Positions 9,751 to 23,605 of a DNA stretch of 64,000 bases are shown in pieces. The translations under genes were made by a program, and so were the position numbers. Source of the DNA: Spisula solida (Eukaryota > Mollusca > Bivalvia > Venerida > Mactridae). Location: positions 11,490,089-11,554,088 of the forward strand of contig OX365956.1 in NCBI GenBank assembly GCA_947247005.1, in the 5' to 3' direction. The notes beneath the pieces were generated by a model. That model saw only the letters and a program-made list of their open reading frames with translations. It searched no databases and had not been told where the DNA came from. Position 1 is the first letter of the stretch. The number at the start of each line of letters is the position of its first letter.

Positions 9751-12424
9751 CCCCAGCAAACATTACACATATCCAACTATTTGTCCCATTTGTATTCGCA
9801 CATGCGACAATTTTTTTACCATTGGAAGGCATGGGGACTCCACGTAAAATTGTCTATATGATAATAACTATTTGAGATATTTCTTATATGCAAACATATT
9901 TTGTAGTTTGATATGTCTACAATATAATGCACTAAATTTCATAGTTGTATCTTTATGGGATCAACCCCCTTTTTAAAGGTTTTTAACATGACTATCACTC
10001 ACATTGAACAAAGAAGGAAATGAACGGATTTGATATCAAACTTGGTTACTTTCTTGTCCGTAGTTCTTTTGTTTCTCGGGGAATATATTTTGTGCAAACT
10101 TGATTAATAGTTTAATTTCTTCCCGTCAGATTGGTGTTTTGATATAAGAAATGTGATAATTAGACCTGTCCCCTTTTTACGGTTTTTTAAATCAGGTATC
10201 ATTTTATTTAATAAAAAAGTAATACACATATTTAATTTGCACATTGTTAATTGTTTTATGACGCGCCCCGCTGCGATTGTCACAGCATGTGGGGTAATAA
10301 AAGTGGTACATTCGCGTGAAGGGTTATAACCGCTATATTTCTATAACCGCTATATTTCCTGTATACATACTTTATTATGATTTTAGAGATTTGAAACTTT
10401 GACTTTATTGCCGATTTGGAAAGTAATACATGCATTAAAATAATTAAAAGTGAAATGTCATAAGCTCACGCATAATTTAAAATTATAATAATCGAATAGG
10501 TGAGACATAAAAATGAAGAATCATGTCATTCCTATGACACTTGTTAAATAAACTGGTTAATTGACACGTTGTACCACCTTATTGAATATATACGAATTGT
10601 AAAATGAAAATTAAACGTCAAAAAAGGTGAGAAAAAATCCGTCTAGACAATGTGATACTGTACACCTTTCCTCATATCATGTTGTTATAAAATGTTTCAC
10701 ATGTAGTTCTCATCCAGAACAGGAAAGAGCTATTGACTGAATAATAAGAAAATCAAGAAGACATCTGATGTTTAGAGGGAAAATTAGAGTTTTGTCGGGT
10801 CCGCAAGCGCGCGAATATTCTCCTATTTAATTCAAGAAAAAAACGCTCTATTTCACGAACTTAAAATTGTCATAACTTTTTTATTTGTCAAGATATTAAA
10901 AAACCAGTTCCATAATTGTATGGTCTATGGCTCGAAGATGCAACTGAACAATCAACCGTACAACATACTTGAAAAATCAGCAGTGGTTGCTAAATATCAT
11001 TTAAACTGTACTTTATGATATTGCACACATACTCAAGCATTGTACAGTTACTAGTAACCGTTTATTTTTTATCATCCATCGAATACGCATGATAATAAGT
11101 ATACATATCGTGACATGTATTGCGGTTACTAGTATAACAAATGCATAATTGTTAGATTCCTCACACATGATCAACGAATTCTGAATGATACCATGGTAGC
11201 ATTTAAATGTTCCTGATGATACCTACCTTATGAACAAAATTTCATAATGACAGAGATATGCCCATAAAAAAGATCCTGGTATGCATCATATACAAAATGT
11301 CAAAAATACCAAAGTGTAACTGAACGCACAAAACCCCTCCAGCAAATGATATACATTAATTTATACACTCCGACAACCCGCTGAGTTAGCATAGCGCGAT
11401 TACGCAATCGAGATAAGATCGATCAGATTAAAACCGGTATAACACCAGTCAAGGGAAGGTTACTGTGGTCGACTTGAAAACACATTCAATACAAATGGGA
11501 CAAATAGTTGGATATGTATCGGTCCAATGTCGGTCCGATATCAGTTGCTATGTCGGCCCGACATCGGTTTCCGATATCGGCTAGACATCGGATGTGCAAC
11601 CCGGCACAATGTCGGTCCGATATCGGCTGGATGACTGTTTACCGATCTGGAGCCGACATCATGCCGACATGAATATTTTCACAAAGCTAATAATTATCAG
11701 ACCATTTATTACTTTGTATTTGTTTGATATGCTTTTCTCAAAAATATTTTCTGCAGCAGAAAGCTTGCTCCAAATTGCAGGATATGTTGCTGCAACTGAG
11801 TGTTTATAATTTCTAAACGAAATATAGGCTTATATATACCACATTTTAATTGATATTTGGGAATTTATGAAAGATTTTGTTATATAACTCTTCCCCCCAC
11901 CAAATAGTTTACACTTAGACAACACACTGTTGGATAAAAATAATATTTAGACCAATTGAATGTTGTTATACATTAATTTTATAATTTTTTATTACCTCCC
12001 TTTTATCGCAACATCCGACGTCAATCCGACGTCTTACAATCCAATTTTATTACTGTCTTTTTTTGTCAAAATCATAAGATATTTTCAACTATGACAGAGA
12101 AATGATGACTTACAATTTTACGTTGATTATTCCAACGTATATCGGACCGACATTGGTCCGATGTCGGAAATCCGTCACCGATATTCCGTTATGTAGCCGA
12201 CGTCGGTCCGATATGGCAAAGTTTGCTTATATATTTTGAAACTGACGTCGGCCCGATATTGTCATGTTTTCTTGGCAATTTAAGACATTCTAAATGTACA
12301 AGTAAAATTCGTTGAACTAGTTATGTAGTCTATATCGGACAGACATCGGTCCGATGTCTGAAATCCGTCGCCGCTATTCCGTCATGCAGCCGACATCGGT
12401 CCGATATCGCAATGTTTGCTGGGG
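9751..12424. mobile_element. 2.67-kb element with CCCCAGCAAACATT ends and TCGGTCCGAT repeats
   Basis: CCCCAGCAAACATT at 9751 is matched by AATGTTTGCTGGGG at 12411-12424. A second nested inverted pair lies at 9767-9794 and 11491-11518 (ACATATCCAACTATTTGTCC and its complement). The right third is packed with degenerate TCGGTCCGATATCGG motifs in both orientations (11520-11660 and 12140-12410). No transposase is visible. It may be a composite of two related non-autonomous DNA elements. Confidence 0.7.
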
Positions 12425-15400
12425 ATGTCAATTATCATGAAAGTGTATGAACGAATTACAAATTTAGCCCACTAACCACTGGACATCGGCCGCGACTCCC
12501 GAATTCATTTTGTGGAATTGGTTTTGTGGCAGTTATTCGTTGAAACATAGACGGGCAGAAATATAAAAAAAACTTGTCTTTCTATTTGCATGACGCAGTC
12601 TGTAAGAGGTTTAGACAGACTAAGCTACATGTATTTAAAGCTTACTGTCGGAATTGAGTATAATTAAGTTGGTTCATGGAAAACACGTGACGTTTCTATA
12701 TTGGTAGGTATACAATGCAAAAGCTTTCTGTTTTATTTACATTTCATAAAAGCATCCTGTTATACGTGATACTATATAATTATCGTTTTAAAATCATACC
12801 ATGTTTTCCCTCTGATGAATAAATTTTATTGCTTTCGACTGATTTAGGCGTAATGCGTGGGCATTCGTTTTCATCCCTGCCTATTTGGCCAATGACATCC
12901 GGCTACGCGGGAATAAAGAGACGGAAAGTTTGTGTGGTACATGGTATCCGGACACGCTGCCCTAGCTCCTTCCGAATACCAGTATAAAATTAGTAGACTT
13001 TTTGGTTCATTAACGTGCACCCTGCACCCTGTATAGCACCGATACATGCGAGGCTACCTCTGGGTTTCCAACCAGTTCATCTCTAGTAGGGTGGAAAATA
13101 CGGGAAAGCGTTTGTGAAATATCCAGTGATTCGAACAAGGGGCCGGATGATAAAGGAATGAACATGTTAGTTATGGATTGGAATTACATTATATACGATA
13201 TGTAATAGATGGGATTTGCGGAAGTTTTATCACTATATCCCCATGTGTCATGGTTCTATATACTTGTATCGCATTGTTATCTAAAAGCATTCAGCACCTT
13301 ACATCTACTCACTTAGTGATTTTTAAATGCTGTGAATGTGTCTAACACATGCAGCACATCGTTCTAAATCCGGAAGTAGCAGCATCGCCAACTGTGCAAC
13401 GGAGGCAAGCGCAAGTTACCTTTTTTACATACAATGTATATGATTCTAGTATTTACTACTTTAATTGGTGAAATCTGGATTAATTTACTTGTACGATTCA
13501 AATTAGAATGCATCTCAACGCATAAACATATATCTCATTTTAACGAATAAAAGCGCATTATAGTTCCTAGATACACTGTCCATATACTGGCTACATGTCA
13601 AATAGAGGTCGTAACGTGCTTGATATCATTTTCCGACAATGTATTTGTAAAGTCACGAAAACAGATTAAAGTCACCAGGGACAAGGTTGGATGAGAAAAC
13701 GCAACAACATTTCCACTTTCGGAAAGTCGCGGTTAATGGTAGCTTCGAGTAAATCCACAGTGTCAAGCAATAGCATGACCCCTTATTAACGATTTGCTGA
13801 TCTGCGTTTGTAAATGTGTTTCTTCAATTTGTGAATGAACTTAAATTTGTAAAGCATTGTGTTTACGCATTTAAACATAAATCTGAATTGCAGTACCAGT
13901 ATCTTTATTCATTAAGAAAATGGCATGCATTACTGCTGATGCACATGTTTTTTGCAATTGCAAACACTATGGTGCCGTCCTTGCTGGCCCATATTTGGTT
14001 AAGGATCTTTCGCATGTGTTGCAAACTTAACTCACAACGATTGTCTTAACATTCACTATTCGTGGACAGTTTACAAGGACACGTGTGTTGTCTTCTGTAA
14101 GTAGATTGGGTATCCAAACTGCACTTATCGATCGCATTTGTTTGTATATCGCTTGATAGTTGTATGAATAGCTTCTAATGATATGCCAATATATTGAGCT
14201 TGTTGCCTAGTTGTACATCTTGCATTAGAACCCAAACATTATTTGAATTTTACAACCTTTGTTGATGATGCTGCGGTATTACAATTGCGTGCATGAAGCG
14301 CATTTCCAAATGAAATGACATCACTTTTTAATTTCTTAAACTCAAGTTATTGTCGAATAATGCATTTGGTAGTACCATTTACAGTACAACGAGTTAAATA
14401 TGAGATTTGTTCCAAGCACACATAATACAAAGATTCCTAAACCGGGCCGTATTGGATCACAGAAAAATGACGTTTTCCCAATCGTTTCAACATTACTAGT
14501 GTTCAACTTATAATTGAACTGAATTGAACATCCTGTATTTTCGTGAATTTCACATCGTGTCTATTCAATCGTCTGTAGTAATGCATTAAGTTATATAAAC
14601 AACCATTGTAGAATGTATATGTACTATCCGTAGAACAAAATCCATTATTGTATAGAGGAAATTGATTTTGCAATTATTTTGAAGGCCAAAACCTCCACGT
14701 GCTAATGCTTGCAATTCCCTTCTCCAACCGACGTTACGATATTCTCTTAAATTATAATGACGCTTCATCAGGAGACATCGGTATCCACTGTTTGGGTATG
14801 ATATACTTCCCAGTCAAATTCATAAGTTACTACATGACATGTTCAGCGGGCGACAGGAAGTTCAATATTGGTGAAACAACCTGTCTTTGGTATGTCACCA
14901 GGAAAAGGACGCGTCACATTTTGTCAAAAAAAACTTTTAAACATTTTTCATAAATAACATATGCGTTCACTTTTGTCCCATTTGCAATCATTTCGAGTTC
15001 CGCTATTCCATAATATCAAACACAAGACCATGTCATGAAAGCGACCGCGAACACACCAAGCTTAACTAACTTCAACTTATGCCTATTATCATGAACCATT
15101 TTTACATAGCAGACTCTGTCTATATAATAACTTTCTTTAAGATAAAACATTAACTTCTCACAGGCGACACATTTTTCCAATTACCCTTCCGTAGCCGCAT
15201 ATGCAACCTCCAAGACCTTTGGTTTGCTTGGCTTTGAACTAATGAAACATTTTTCTGAAATTATGCATCTAACATTTTCGAAATAATTCGATTGTAAGTT
15301 GCTATTGATACTAACAACTTCGCTACCATCCAACTTTAGGTTATTTGATTTGTCCTAGATATAACAGAACCAATGGGCATGGCGATTGCAGGTTTGTACA

Positions 15401-16099
15401 ATGTTTGGTGATTTTTAATGTTTGGTGCAACTTCGCCAAAACAAGTAGGTGAACGCATTTCACCCTCCATATGACAAAATCTTCACGGACTTGGATAATT
15501 CATAATCTACCAACACTTTTTTTATTTTGCTATAGAGGAAATTGGTCTTAAAAAGCCAACGAAATGCCGTCTACAAGATGGTTGATTTTGGTTAGAAAAA
15601 TATTGCAAGTATATATGCTTCCTAAGTAAATAAGTATGACACAATCCAATGTTCGGTTTTGTTCAAATATAAGTAGAACACCTCTCGTACACGAGTAGAC
15701 AGTGTTTATCGAATTAATGTTGCGGCTAGACTCAAGGGGTTTAAACATGTGAGGTATCACTTGAAAGCTAACACGGACATCTTTACAACATAATTCACTA
15801 TTTAAAACAATGTTTGTTACAAGGGAGATATAGCCCTATATGGCTTCTAATTTGAACATCCCTAGTACTGTACAGTTATGCCTACATGTGGTTTATCTTT
15901 TTTTTATATTAACACAAACGTCTCGTGTTGCTCTCTGCCCATGTAAGTATGTGACATGAATTTATGCTCTTTATTCTAACTCAATCTTGAAGCCAACTCT
16001 ATAACGAGACCTATTGTACTTATCATGAATCTAAGAGTACGTAACATTGCATTAGTTATCTTAAATTACGTGTATATACATGTATGTTTATAATAGTAT
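12425..16099. other. Intronic stretch without recognisable genes
   Basis: Short open frames at 13816-14049, 14699-14953 (plus) and 14586-14768, 15548-15760 (minus) show no family I can name. Minus-strand fragments around 14700-15250 have protein-like composition (for example KPSKPKVLEVAYAATEG near 15190-15240) and could be a very old transposon relic, but this is weak. Confidence 0.4.
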
Positions 16100-16353
16100 T
16101 ACACTCAACCACTTTTCTAATTGGTCACTTTTCAAACCCGAAATACATTTAACTGTGATCATAGTATTTGATTGCGAAAATGCAAAATTGATCGCATGAA
16201 TGTCAATGCATACTTGATTTTGATTTTTAATAATTGAAGTGTTAGGACAATTGCATAAAACGTTTGCGTGCAAATAATCATCACACATAATGATCACAGT
16301 TAAACGTATTTGGGGTTTGAAAAGTGACCAATTAGCAAAGTGGTTCAGTGTAC
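16100..16353. mobile_element. 254-bp palindromic MITE downstream of exon 2
   Basis: The ends TACACTCAACCAC and GTGGTTCAGTGTA are inverted repeats. The pairing continues inward through CTAATTGGTCACTTTTCAAA and on to TTTAACTGTGATCAT, about 69 bp per arm. The TA at each end fits a TA target duplication. It ends 51 bp short of the last base of exon 2. Confidence 0.88.
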
Positions 16354-16403
16354 AAACGTGAGAAATAATAAATAGAGTAGGAAGTAATTGTCTGGTAACT
16401 TAC

Positions 16404-16773
16404 TCGAGGAAACCCTTCCAGGATATGCTCCTCTCCTCAATACAAACGATATTTGAGAGTAGGTAAATGCCATAATGCCTAATGGCACAAAATACAGTGC
16501 TACCATCAAACAGATTTGAAAGTTGACGATTGTTTGATCGTCCCAGAGTGCAGGATAACATGCTGTTAGCAATACTGTATCATTTCTGTACGGAACAGAT
16601 GTTGATGCTACAAATTCTGGTATTCCAATGCAGATTGAGATGATCCATATGATGGCGATGGTGATGCGGGCTCGACGTACCGTGCTATGGAAGCGTAGAG
16701 GATAACATATAGCATACCAACGCTCTATAGATACGGCACACAACGTCAACACAGAAACCGTTATGCTAATTGT
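16404..16773 (-). CDS. GPCR exon 2: TM3 to TM5 and start of ICL3
   Basis: Encodes residues 124-246 plus one base of codon 247. It opens after TTTCAG with TISITVSVLTL of TM3. The DRY-box equivalent is ERW (140-142) followed by YAICYPL, as in the orexin/allatotropin group, which has W in place of Y. W166 marks TM4, C195 in ECL2 pairs with C116, and P220 marks TM5. The donor is GTAAGT at 16403-16398. The exon is closely flanked by two MITEs, 41 bp upstream of its acceptor and 51 bp downstream of its last base. Confidence 0.93.
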
Positions 16774-16813
16774 CTGAAAGTAAAATAAAAAAATAAATAC
16801 ATTTATTATAACA

Positions 16814-17738
16814 TACTGTAAAATCATTAATTTTCGTGGGGATTAAATTTCGTGGATTTCGTGAATGAACTAAACCACGAAATCAAATCCCAACGAAATA
16901 TTTAACCAATTAATATGTAAATTGAAAATGTTCAAATTTACGGCGACCGCCATTTTTGTTTACAAATTACAGGTTTAAATAAGTCTCTTTATGTTTCTAG
17001 GATTTTGGTAGTTTACATACAGCATAAAACATAATAAATTTTATCAGACTGTCAATTAATTACCAGATCAAAACATATTAAGTTTCCAATAAGAATTACT
17101 TTTTTTCTGAATTTATTGTGACTTCTTAAACTATACGTGGTTTAAACTGTGTATGCTCCAATAACTGAGTGTAAAGCAGCTTCCACTACATCTTCATACA
17201 GGTAAACTTACACAGTACCACTATGTCTATTTTTAGACGTGTCAAATACTGCCATCAATTTCAGCTTGACCCAAAGTGTTTAACACACATTTATAAATTG
17301 CATGCGCCATGTAAACAATAGAAATGATAACACTTGTGGATTTTAAAATAGGGTGTTAGGTAATCGTTATATCGTATATTGTGTATCATCCATGCAATAA
17401 ACAGTTCGACATTACTAGTAGGATTAACAATATGAATTGCGATCTAAATGATAAACAATGATAAGCTATGTTGTTTAAAGAATATGACAGCGTATTGGGA
17501 GGGTTTAAGCATCAATCTATGTTTGCTTGTCAGTTCATTACCAGACTTACGTATATTAACAATATTATTTATAAGCATTGGTTGATGTTTTAATAGTGGA
17601 ATTCTGATCATTAGTGAAGGTTTTGACTCGATTTTTTTTACTGAAATACGAAATCCACGAATTTACGTCCCCACGAAATGGTCTTTTTCACCAAAACAAC
17701 GAAATTTCATCCCATCAAAATTAAATGATTTTACAGTA
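16814..17738. mobile_element. 925-bp TIR element upstream of exon 2
   Basis: TACTGTAAAATCATTAATTT at the left is matched by the reverse complement at 17690-17738 (TACTGTAAAATCATTTAATT). The arms continue with degenerate TTCGTGGGGA and GAAATTTCG motifs for about 50-60 bp. No ORF inside. The TA at each end is consistent with a TA insertion target. Its left edge is 41 bp from the exon 2 acceptor. Confidence 0.85.
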
Positions 17739-20700
17739 GGTTGATATTCAAATGTCATTACTGTGTGTATGTTAGTAAACCACATTAAGCTGAGACTCAT
17801 TATACTTGAACAAGAATAATCTCGGAATATCAGTTTAATGTGGTCAGATAATAGGTCGCCGGAGATAACTCTAGCATTGTGTTATAAACAAAAATTGATT
17901 ATATAAGACTGACCGCTTGTTATCAATGTAGATTGAAAAAGTATATGCATTAAAATTGGTTATGCACAGGATTGAACAAAAATGGACATCGAAAATGCAT
18001 TGTTTTTCATTTTTATTTGTAAACAAAGGCTAGTGTCATTATCGGCGGACTATAGTACCGTTACGAACATTGTGATATGCATGTATTAACTAGCGGAGAA
18101 AATGATATCACATAGATAATTATAAATATGTTGCATATCTTTATCCTTCTCATGGACTCGAATCTTGGTTTTGGAGAATTGAATCTTGACGTAATTAGTA
18201 GTTAAAACAAACGTATTATTAGAAAATATTAGATGATACACAAGTTGAATTAATAATAACATTTATCAATTTTATCGATCGTATAAATGTAGATAGTAAG
18301 AAAATACAATGTTTTCATCAAATGTTAGCTTTTCCAAACAACACACGTATTCTTTGATCATTGTCACGTCAAAGCATTATTACACTTGTTAATGGAAATA
18401 TTTAAGAAATAGCTTTATTACACGACGTCAAGTATGTGATAAAACATGGTTATAACGACGGTGAAGTTTTATATCATGATTTAGAAACTTTTCCTCTTTA
18501 CGATATACGACTTGAAGAAATATTACAATTTTGTGATTATTTACAGACTACTGGGAGTCACGTTTAACGTAGGATAACATTCATGGTGCATAAATAGTTT
18601 GAAGGGAGTCATTGGAGAGACTATAATGGTATTTGTTTTAAGATTTGTAGCAAAATTTCCCAAATGACAAAAAAATTGCTTTTTCTGTATTTACTGAGAG
18701 ACAAATACCAGGTATTTGCGTCTAAAGTGAATCTCAGATATTATAATTATCTAGGTTATTATTGTTTGGTCCACGCAGTGTTCCTATACAGAACTGTTCG
18801 ACTAATGATGATACAGAGGAAATTTGTTGATTTTGGTGTAAGATCAAATTTCATTTCACCGGGTGATCAAAGAAAATCAATATTTTCACGTATGGCGTAA
18901 CATTATCAGACAATGTTTATTAACCACCAGAGTACTCAAATATTTTTTATATAATCCAGTTAGGATCTGGTGACAGTGACGTAGCCGTTTTGGTGTACAC
19001 AGAAGATTAAAACCATTGTCTGAATAGGTAGTGCGAATATAGTTTGTTAGTTTAGCATTGAAATCATGGCTGTCTGTTTAAGCCTTTATAATTGTTATTA
19101 CACCGTAATGGTGGACCCAACCGCTGCGTCACTGTATTCTTTACCCTGACTAATGTACTAAGCTTTGGCGAACTGACTGGTTAGCTGGTAGGAAGTAATT
19201 TTTGTGCATGTTTCATTTATTTCGTTCCTCCACACGGAGATGTTAGGTTTTTTCTCACAAACGTCGATCAGATTTATAACTTAAACAGGAGCACGAAAAT
19301 GTCACAAAATACGCCCGTCTGGGCTATCGTCAATGAAAATGAAAACTGTATATGTCAAAATATGTTATACTCACATATACATTGTCAACAAATTTGAAGG
19401 CAATCAGCCCTACGTTCAAGGAAATATTCTGTGACGTACGTTTCGCATCAGGAACGCACATGTTATTCGTTGAACGGTATGTTTAAAAATACTAAGGCTA
19501 ACCATATCCGGAGGTGGTGTGCTTGTATTTGTGTAATTAAACTAAATGGCGGCAGAGGCAAACAAAAGAATGTAAATAGTAAAATTCGTGCATCCGTACA
19601 TATTTCGAACTGAGAACGGAAAAAACGAGAATTAGTACTTTCAAGTTGTATGCCACAAACGAAGCGTACAACGAAGGATTATATCGACAAAACCCGTGAT
19701 TGTTAAACATGTTTGCAGGTTACTTTCCTTGAACGTAGGGCTGTTGTTATTTCAAAATGAGGAGACACACAGAAATATAGTCGAATTCTTTTGACCTGTC
19801 GCTAATTAATCTCCGTGTGTTTTCGTTTTTGTACATTAAAAATGTTTTGATGAGTTATACTAATAACTCTGATTGGACAACGGATAAGCATGGATATTCA
19901 TAGATGACAAGTTAAAAGTGACATGTAATAACTGCACAAATAAAAACATTGCAAAATTTAAATATTTTAGCCTTTCCTATTAAGTTTTGATAGAGGTTTG
20001 ATAGACGGATGTACATTACATGGGAGGTGAAATATAATTTTTACAAGTAAAAAAGTTGAGAGTAAAATGAGAGTAGGGTTAAGAAAGTGGGCAACATTGT
20101 GAACAGTTTTGGCATAGAAAAAAGGGAAAAAAGAACAAAATTCTAATATTCTCTAAAGGCGTTGGCAAGGGTATAATGATCTCATTGGCCAAGTTAGGAA
20201 AGGCTAAATAACATGAAAGGTCAAAACCAGTCTTAATAGAAAAAAACACACGCTATATGCAGAAACAGGTACATGTATATGAATAAAAGCCAAAGGACAT
20301 ACTTTTGTTAAAAGAAACATCTGATAGCCTCAATGTTTGAAAGGTGTTTTGTGCTTAATTACTAATATCGACTTCATGTATCGTCTTACCAAATAATGTT
20401 CAGTCTCACTTCTCAGTTATTCAAAAAGTACAGATGAAAGTACTCAGGGCCATGATTTATGAATATCTGCAATTGCGACAAACTAATGATATTTTAGCAA
20501 TAAACTTCGCACACTATCCGTGTAGTTTCGACATTGTTCGGTTCATTACCATTAGGAACAGCAATTACTGTTGCTAACGATGCATGAGTGCTGATTTATA
20601 ATGGTATAATTCCGAAACTAATACTTCAAATTATGCTAGTAAAGTCTTGCTGTTTTCTTGCAACAATCTCGTTTAATATTCAAACGCCGATAATTGCATG

Positions 20701-20806
20701 TGCGTACTTTTAAAATCCGATTCTGATTCAATAAATTGTACTTAATTCAAACCAGCCTTACAAAAAATGGATTAATTATTGAATATGGGGGCAACAAACA
20801 CGTTTT

Positions 20807-22106
20807 GTTTTACGTATCTCCGTTTCCGGTTTGCTGTGGTAAATTAAGTTATGAGTTAAATCGTGTTAGAAATATACTGTTAAAACTACAATGTATATTA
20901 GCACATACAAAATATCGAACGTTCTTACAAATTATGACGGAACTAACGATTAAGGGGGTGGGGTGAGAACAAAAGTGGGAGGGGTATGGTAAACAATAAT
21001 TCCGATTTTTTGAGAAAATAAAAGGTCTCAAGCAGACAGACTTGTATTGTATGTATACTTTCACTGTAACATAACACCAACAACTCGTTAAAAAAGGGCC
21101 ATCCTTTTAAAATATTTTATTTCGAAGAATAAATGTGCCTTTCAGTACTCGTTCCTAAACACATAAAATTGCAAATGTCACGAGCTTAAACTCATACCAT
21201 GCTTACATTATAACTCCAGGGAACAAACTCTTATTTAGTTTTTGACTGAAAAATGTACATTTTAAAAGATATTCAAGAAATATTGCCATATTTCTACTTT
21301 CAGTTTGCAAGGTCATTAAAGTTTTGCATGATACCGGTTCATAAATATGTTTTATAATTATTTCTTTGTAAGAGTTTGTTCCTTATGCTTTTGACTATGT
21401 CGCCAACAACAAACTTTGCAATGAAAGTGCTGTAATGCTTCAATAAATTCACTTTACTGATATTTATTTTTTGTTTAACTTCAAGGGTAAATATAGTGCA
21501 TCATAATACTATGCTTACTGTACCCAACACATTTCAATTTTAAGAATAAAATGCTTTTGTAAAAAACATGCTCATTCTCACTACAAATTATCCTCTAATA
21601 CATTAACCTATCAGTAAACTAAGCTCGAAACCAAATATGACGTGTCCACTATGTAACCAATAGAAATATGGCTTACGGGTTCGAAACCACCAAACCTCTA
21701 CTTTAACCAAATGTAAAGTGACAAATTGACGACAAAAATGGCAATACGGACCTCTAAAAATTGCCCAAACAGGGGGTCCGTATCATATAAGAAAAAAATG
21801 TTTCTTCAAATGCGGGGACTGATTTCATGTTCGTAAGCCTCTACCCTATCATTTCATATCAAGGTCAGAACGTCAAATATTTCTGAATAAAACAGTTTCA
21901 CTGTGTGGAGCGGTGACCTTGAGGTAGGATGTGCGCTTTCGGATCGAGAGGTCCCCAGCTCGACCCCCGTCTGTGCCACAGCTTAATTTCTCTGAGCAAG
22001 AATAGCCAACAATGCTCCACTCGACCAAGGTGTAAACTGGTAGATGTGAGGGTCTGTACATGTTCGATATTCCTGAGCACCGTATCTCGTTGTTGGCTGC
22101 ACATAA
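20807..22106. other. 1.3-kb part of U1 missing from U2
   Basis: U2 joins CACGTTTT directly to ACCGGAAGAG (36259-36268), skipping this stretch. It contains the 5' two-thirds of a SINE-like repeat whose 3' end is present in both units, so a deletion in U2 is more likely than an insertion in U1. Nothing coding is recognised between 20807 and 21880. Confidence 0.7.
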
Positions 22107-22185
22107 ACCGGAAGAGAAAAAGTATCTCCAGGGCGACTCGAATGCAGGTTTCCTTAGGTAGCCCAATTACCGGCGGGAGGTAAAT
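21898..22185 (+). mobile_element. tRNA-derived SINE candidate
   Basis: The head GTGACCTTGAGGTAGGATGT and, about 50 bp on, GTCCCCAGCTCGACCCCCG resemble the A and B boxes of a tRNA-like RNA polymerase III promoter. The body follows (CTCCACTCGACCAAGGTGTA, GTTGGCTGCA) and ends with CCCAATTACCGGCGGGAGG. Order and spacing fit invertebrate SINEs. The match is by eye only. Overlapping open frames on both strands are incidental. Confidence 0.5.
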
Positions 22186-22416
22186 GTAAAATGGTGGTTG
22201 AACAGCTTAATTGCTGGAAACCGCCCCCGAAAATAGGGGACTTTTCTCATTACATCAAATGCATGTGTAAAAACATTTAAAGCCAATTTCCTGATTCTAA
22301 TGCAGAATAGTCAAGAAATACTAGTACAACCATTTCCAGTCAAACTGAAGTTTTTTTACAGGACCATGTGCAATCTGATTTGGGCTAAAGGTAGATCACA
22401 GTTTTACTGTTGAAGC

Positions 22417-22618
22417 TAGGTCATTCAGCATAAGGAATTCAGCGTTTTTATTGCTGAAACTTTGTCATTCAGCTTTTTGACAGCTGGGACTTGGACAGTT
22501 CATTGTCTCGTTCAGTTATGTGTTGGCCATTGAGTAGGGTTATGCGAGGTTTTCATTTTTTCTGTGCTCGGCTGGTTAAGTACAGTGCTGCCATCCCTGT
22601 CCGACTTTCTATGATCTA
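22417..22618 (+). repeat. S-family repeat copy in U1
   Basis: It runs from TAGGTCATTCAGC through CTGTGCTCGGCTGGTTAAG to CCCTGTCCGACTTTC. The equivalent copy is at 36574-36773 in U2, so it predates the duplication. Confidence 0.7.
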
Positions 22619-23605
22619 GCTGAACCCAACTCAGCTTGCATTTCGAAGAATTTGGTCCGACTATCTATTATCATTTTGTAATGTCTACAGCTAGACAATG
22701 TGTGTAGTTGAACTCCACTCAGCTTGACATTTAGAAGAACAAATGTAATAGTATCCTGTTTGTATGTTTGTGAGCTATTAGTGCGGAAGATATTTTGAGA
22801 GAGATAAAGGACAAATACATTATGGCTTTTGTGTGATACTTTAATACATTACGATGTACAAACAACAATATAATGGATGTTTTAAGTAAACAGAACATTT
22901 GTTTGAAAGGCGAACCAGTTGTTTTGACAGTATAAAATCTAAACTCAAGGGTATCATAAACGTAATTCAGATGTCCTTAAAAGCTTAAGAAGGGTATGTA
23001 GTTTTCTTTAATTTAAACAACCATGCTATTGTTTCTTGTTTGATTATGCCTGGCTTTGTTAGACTTTTAACAACATCTTGATTACTGTATAGCGGGTATA
23101 TTTCACGGGGGTCTAATTTTCGCTATATTCGCGGACAACATCGATAGCGCGAAATCTAAACCCAGCGAAATATTCACCACGTAAATATACAAATTTTACA
23201 AAGGGAGACAATTCATGATTAAAAACATGTGAAGGAGTAACAAGAAATAAACCAACGTTGACCCAATGAATTTGCCAGAAGTATGTCGGTTAAGCAAAAT
23301 ACGGTATAATATATATAACTTTATTGCCTCCATTTTCTGGAGATATATACATGTAGTTTGCATGACAGCATATTTATACAAGAACATAATTATGATATAC
23401 ATATCAACAGCAAGGTAGAAAATATTATTTACAACATGTGGTCTGACAGTGAATATCAGTATATCTATAACACAGCATCAACATTCTATAGCAACGTATA
23501 TATCTATAGGTGTCGTAGCACCACCTGGCATTTTACCTCACTTGGTTTATTTAGTTTGAACGAAACGAAATTAAAAACTAAACATGTGAGAAAATGGTCA
23601 TTCGA

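Larger units (their letters stand above)
9558..16403 (-). other. GPCR intron 2
   Basis: It contains the CCCAGCAAAC-ended element (9751-12424), a stretch with weak unassigned open frames (12425-16099) and a palindromic MITE (16100-16353). Donor GTAAGT, acceptor TTTCAG. Confidence 0.75.

Noticed and set aside
21898..21975. Functional tRNA gene
   Set aside because: Only box-like motifs are present; no complete cloverleaf with paired acceptor ends can be drawn, and a SINE body follows.
21873..22183. Overlapping open frames of 68-97 codons on both strands
   Set aside because: They coincide with the SINE-like repeat and have no protein family resemblance.
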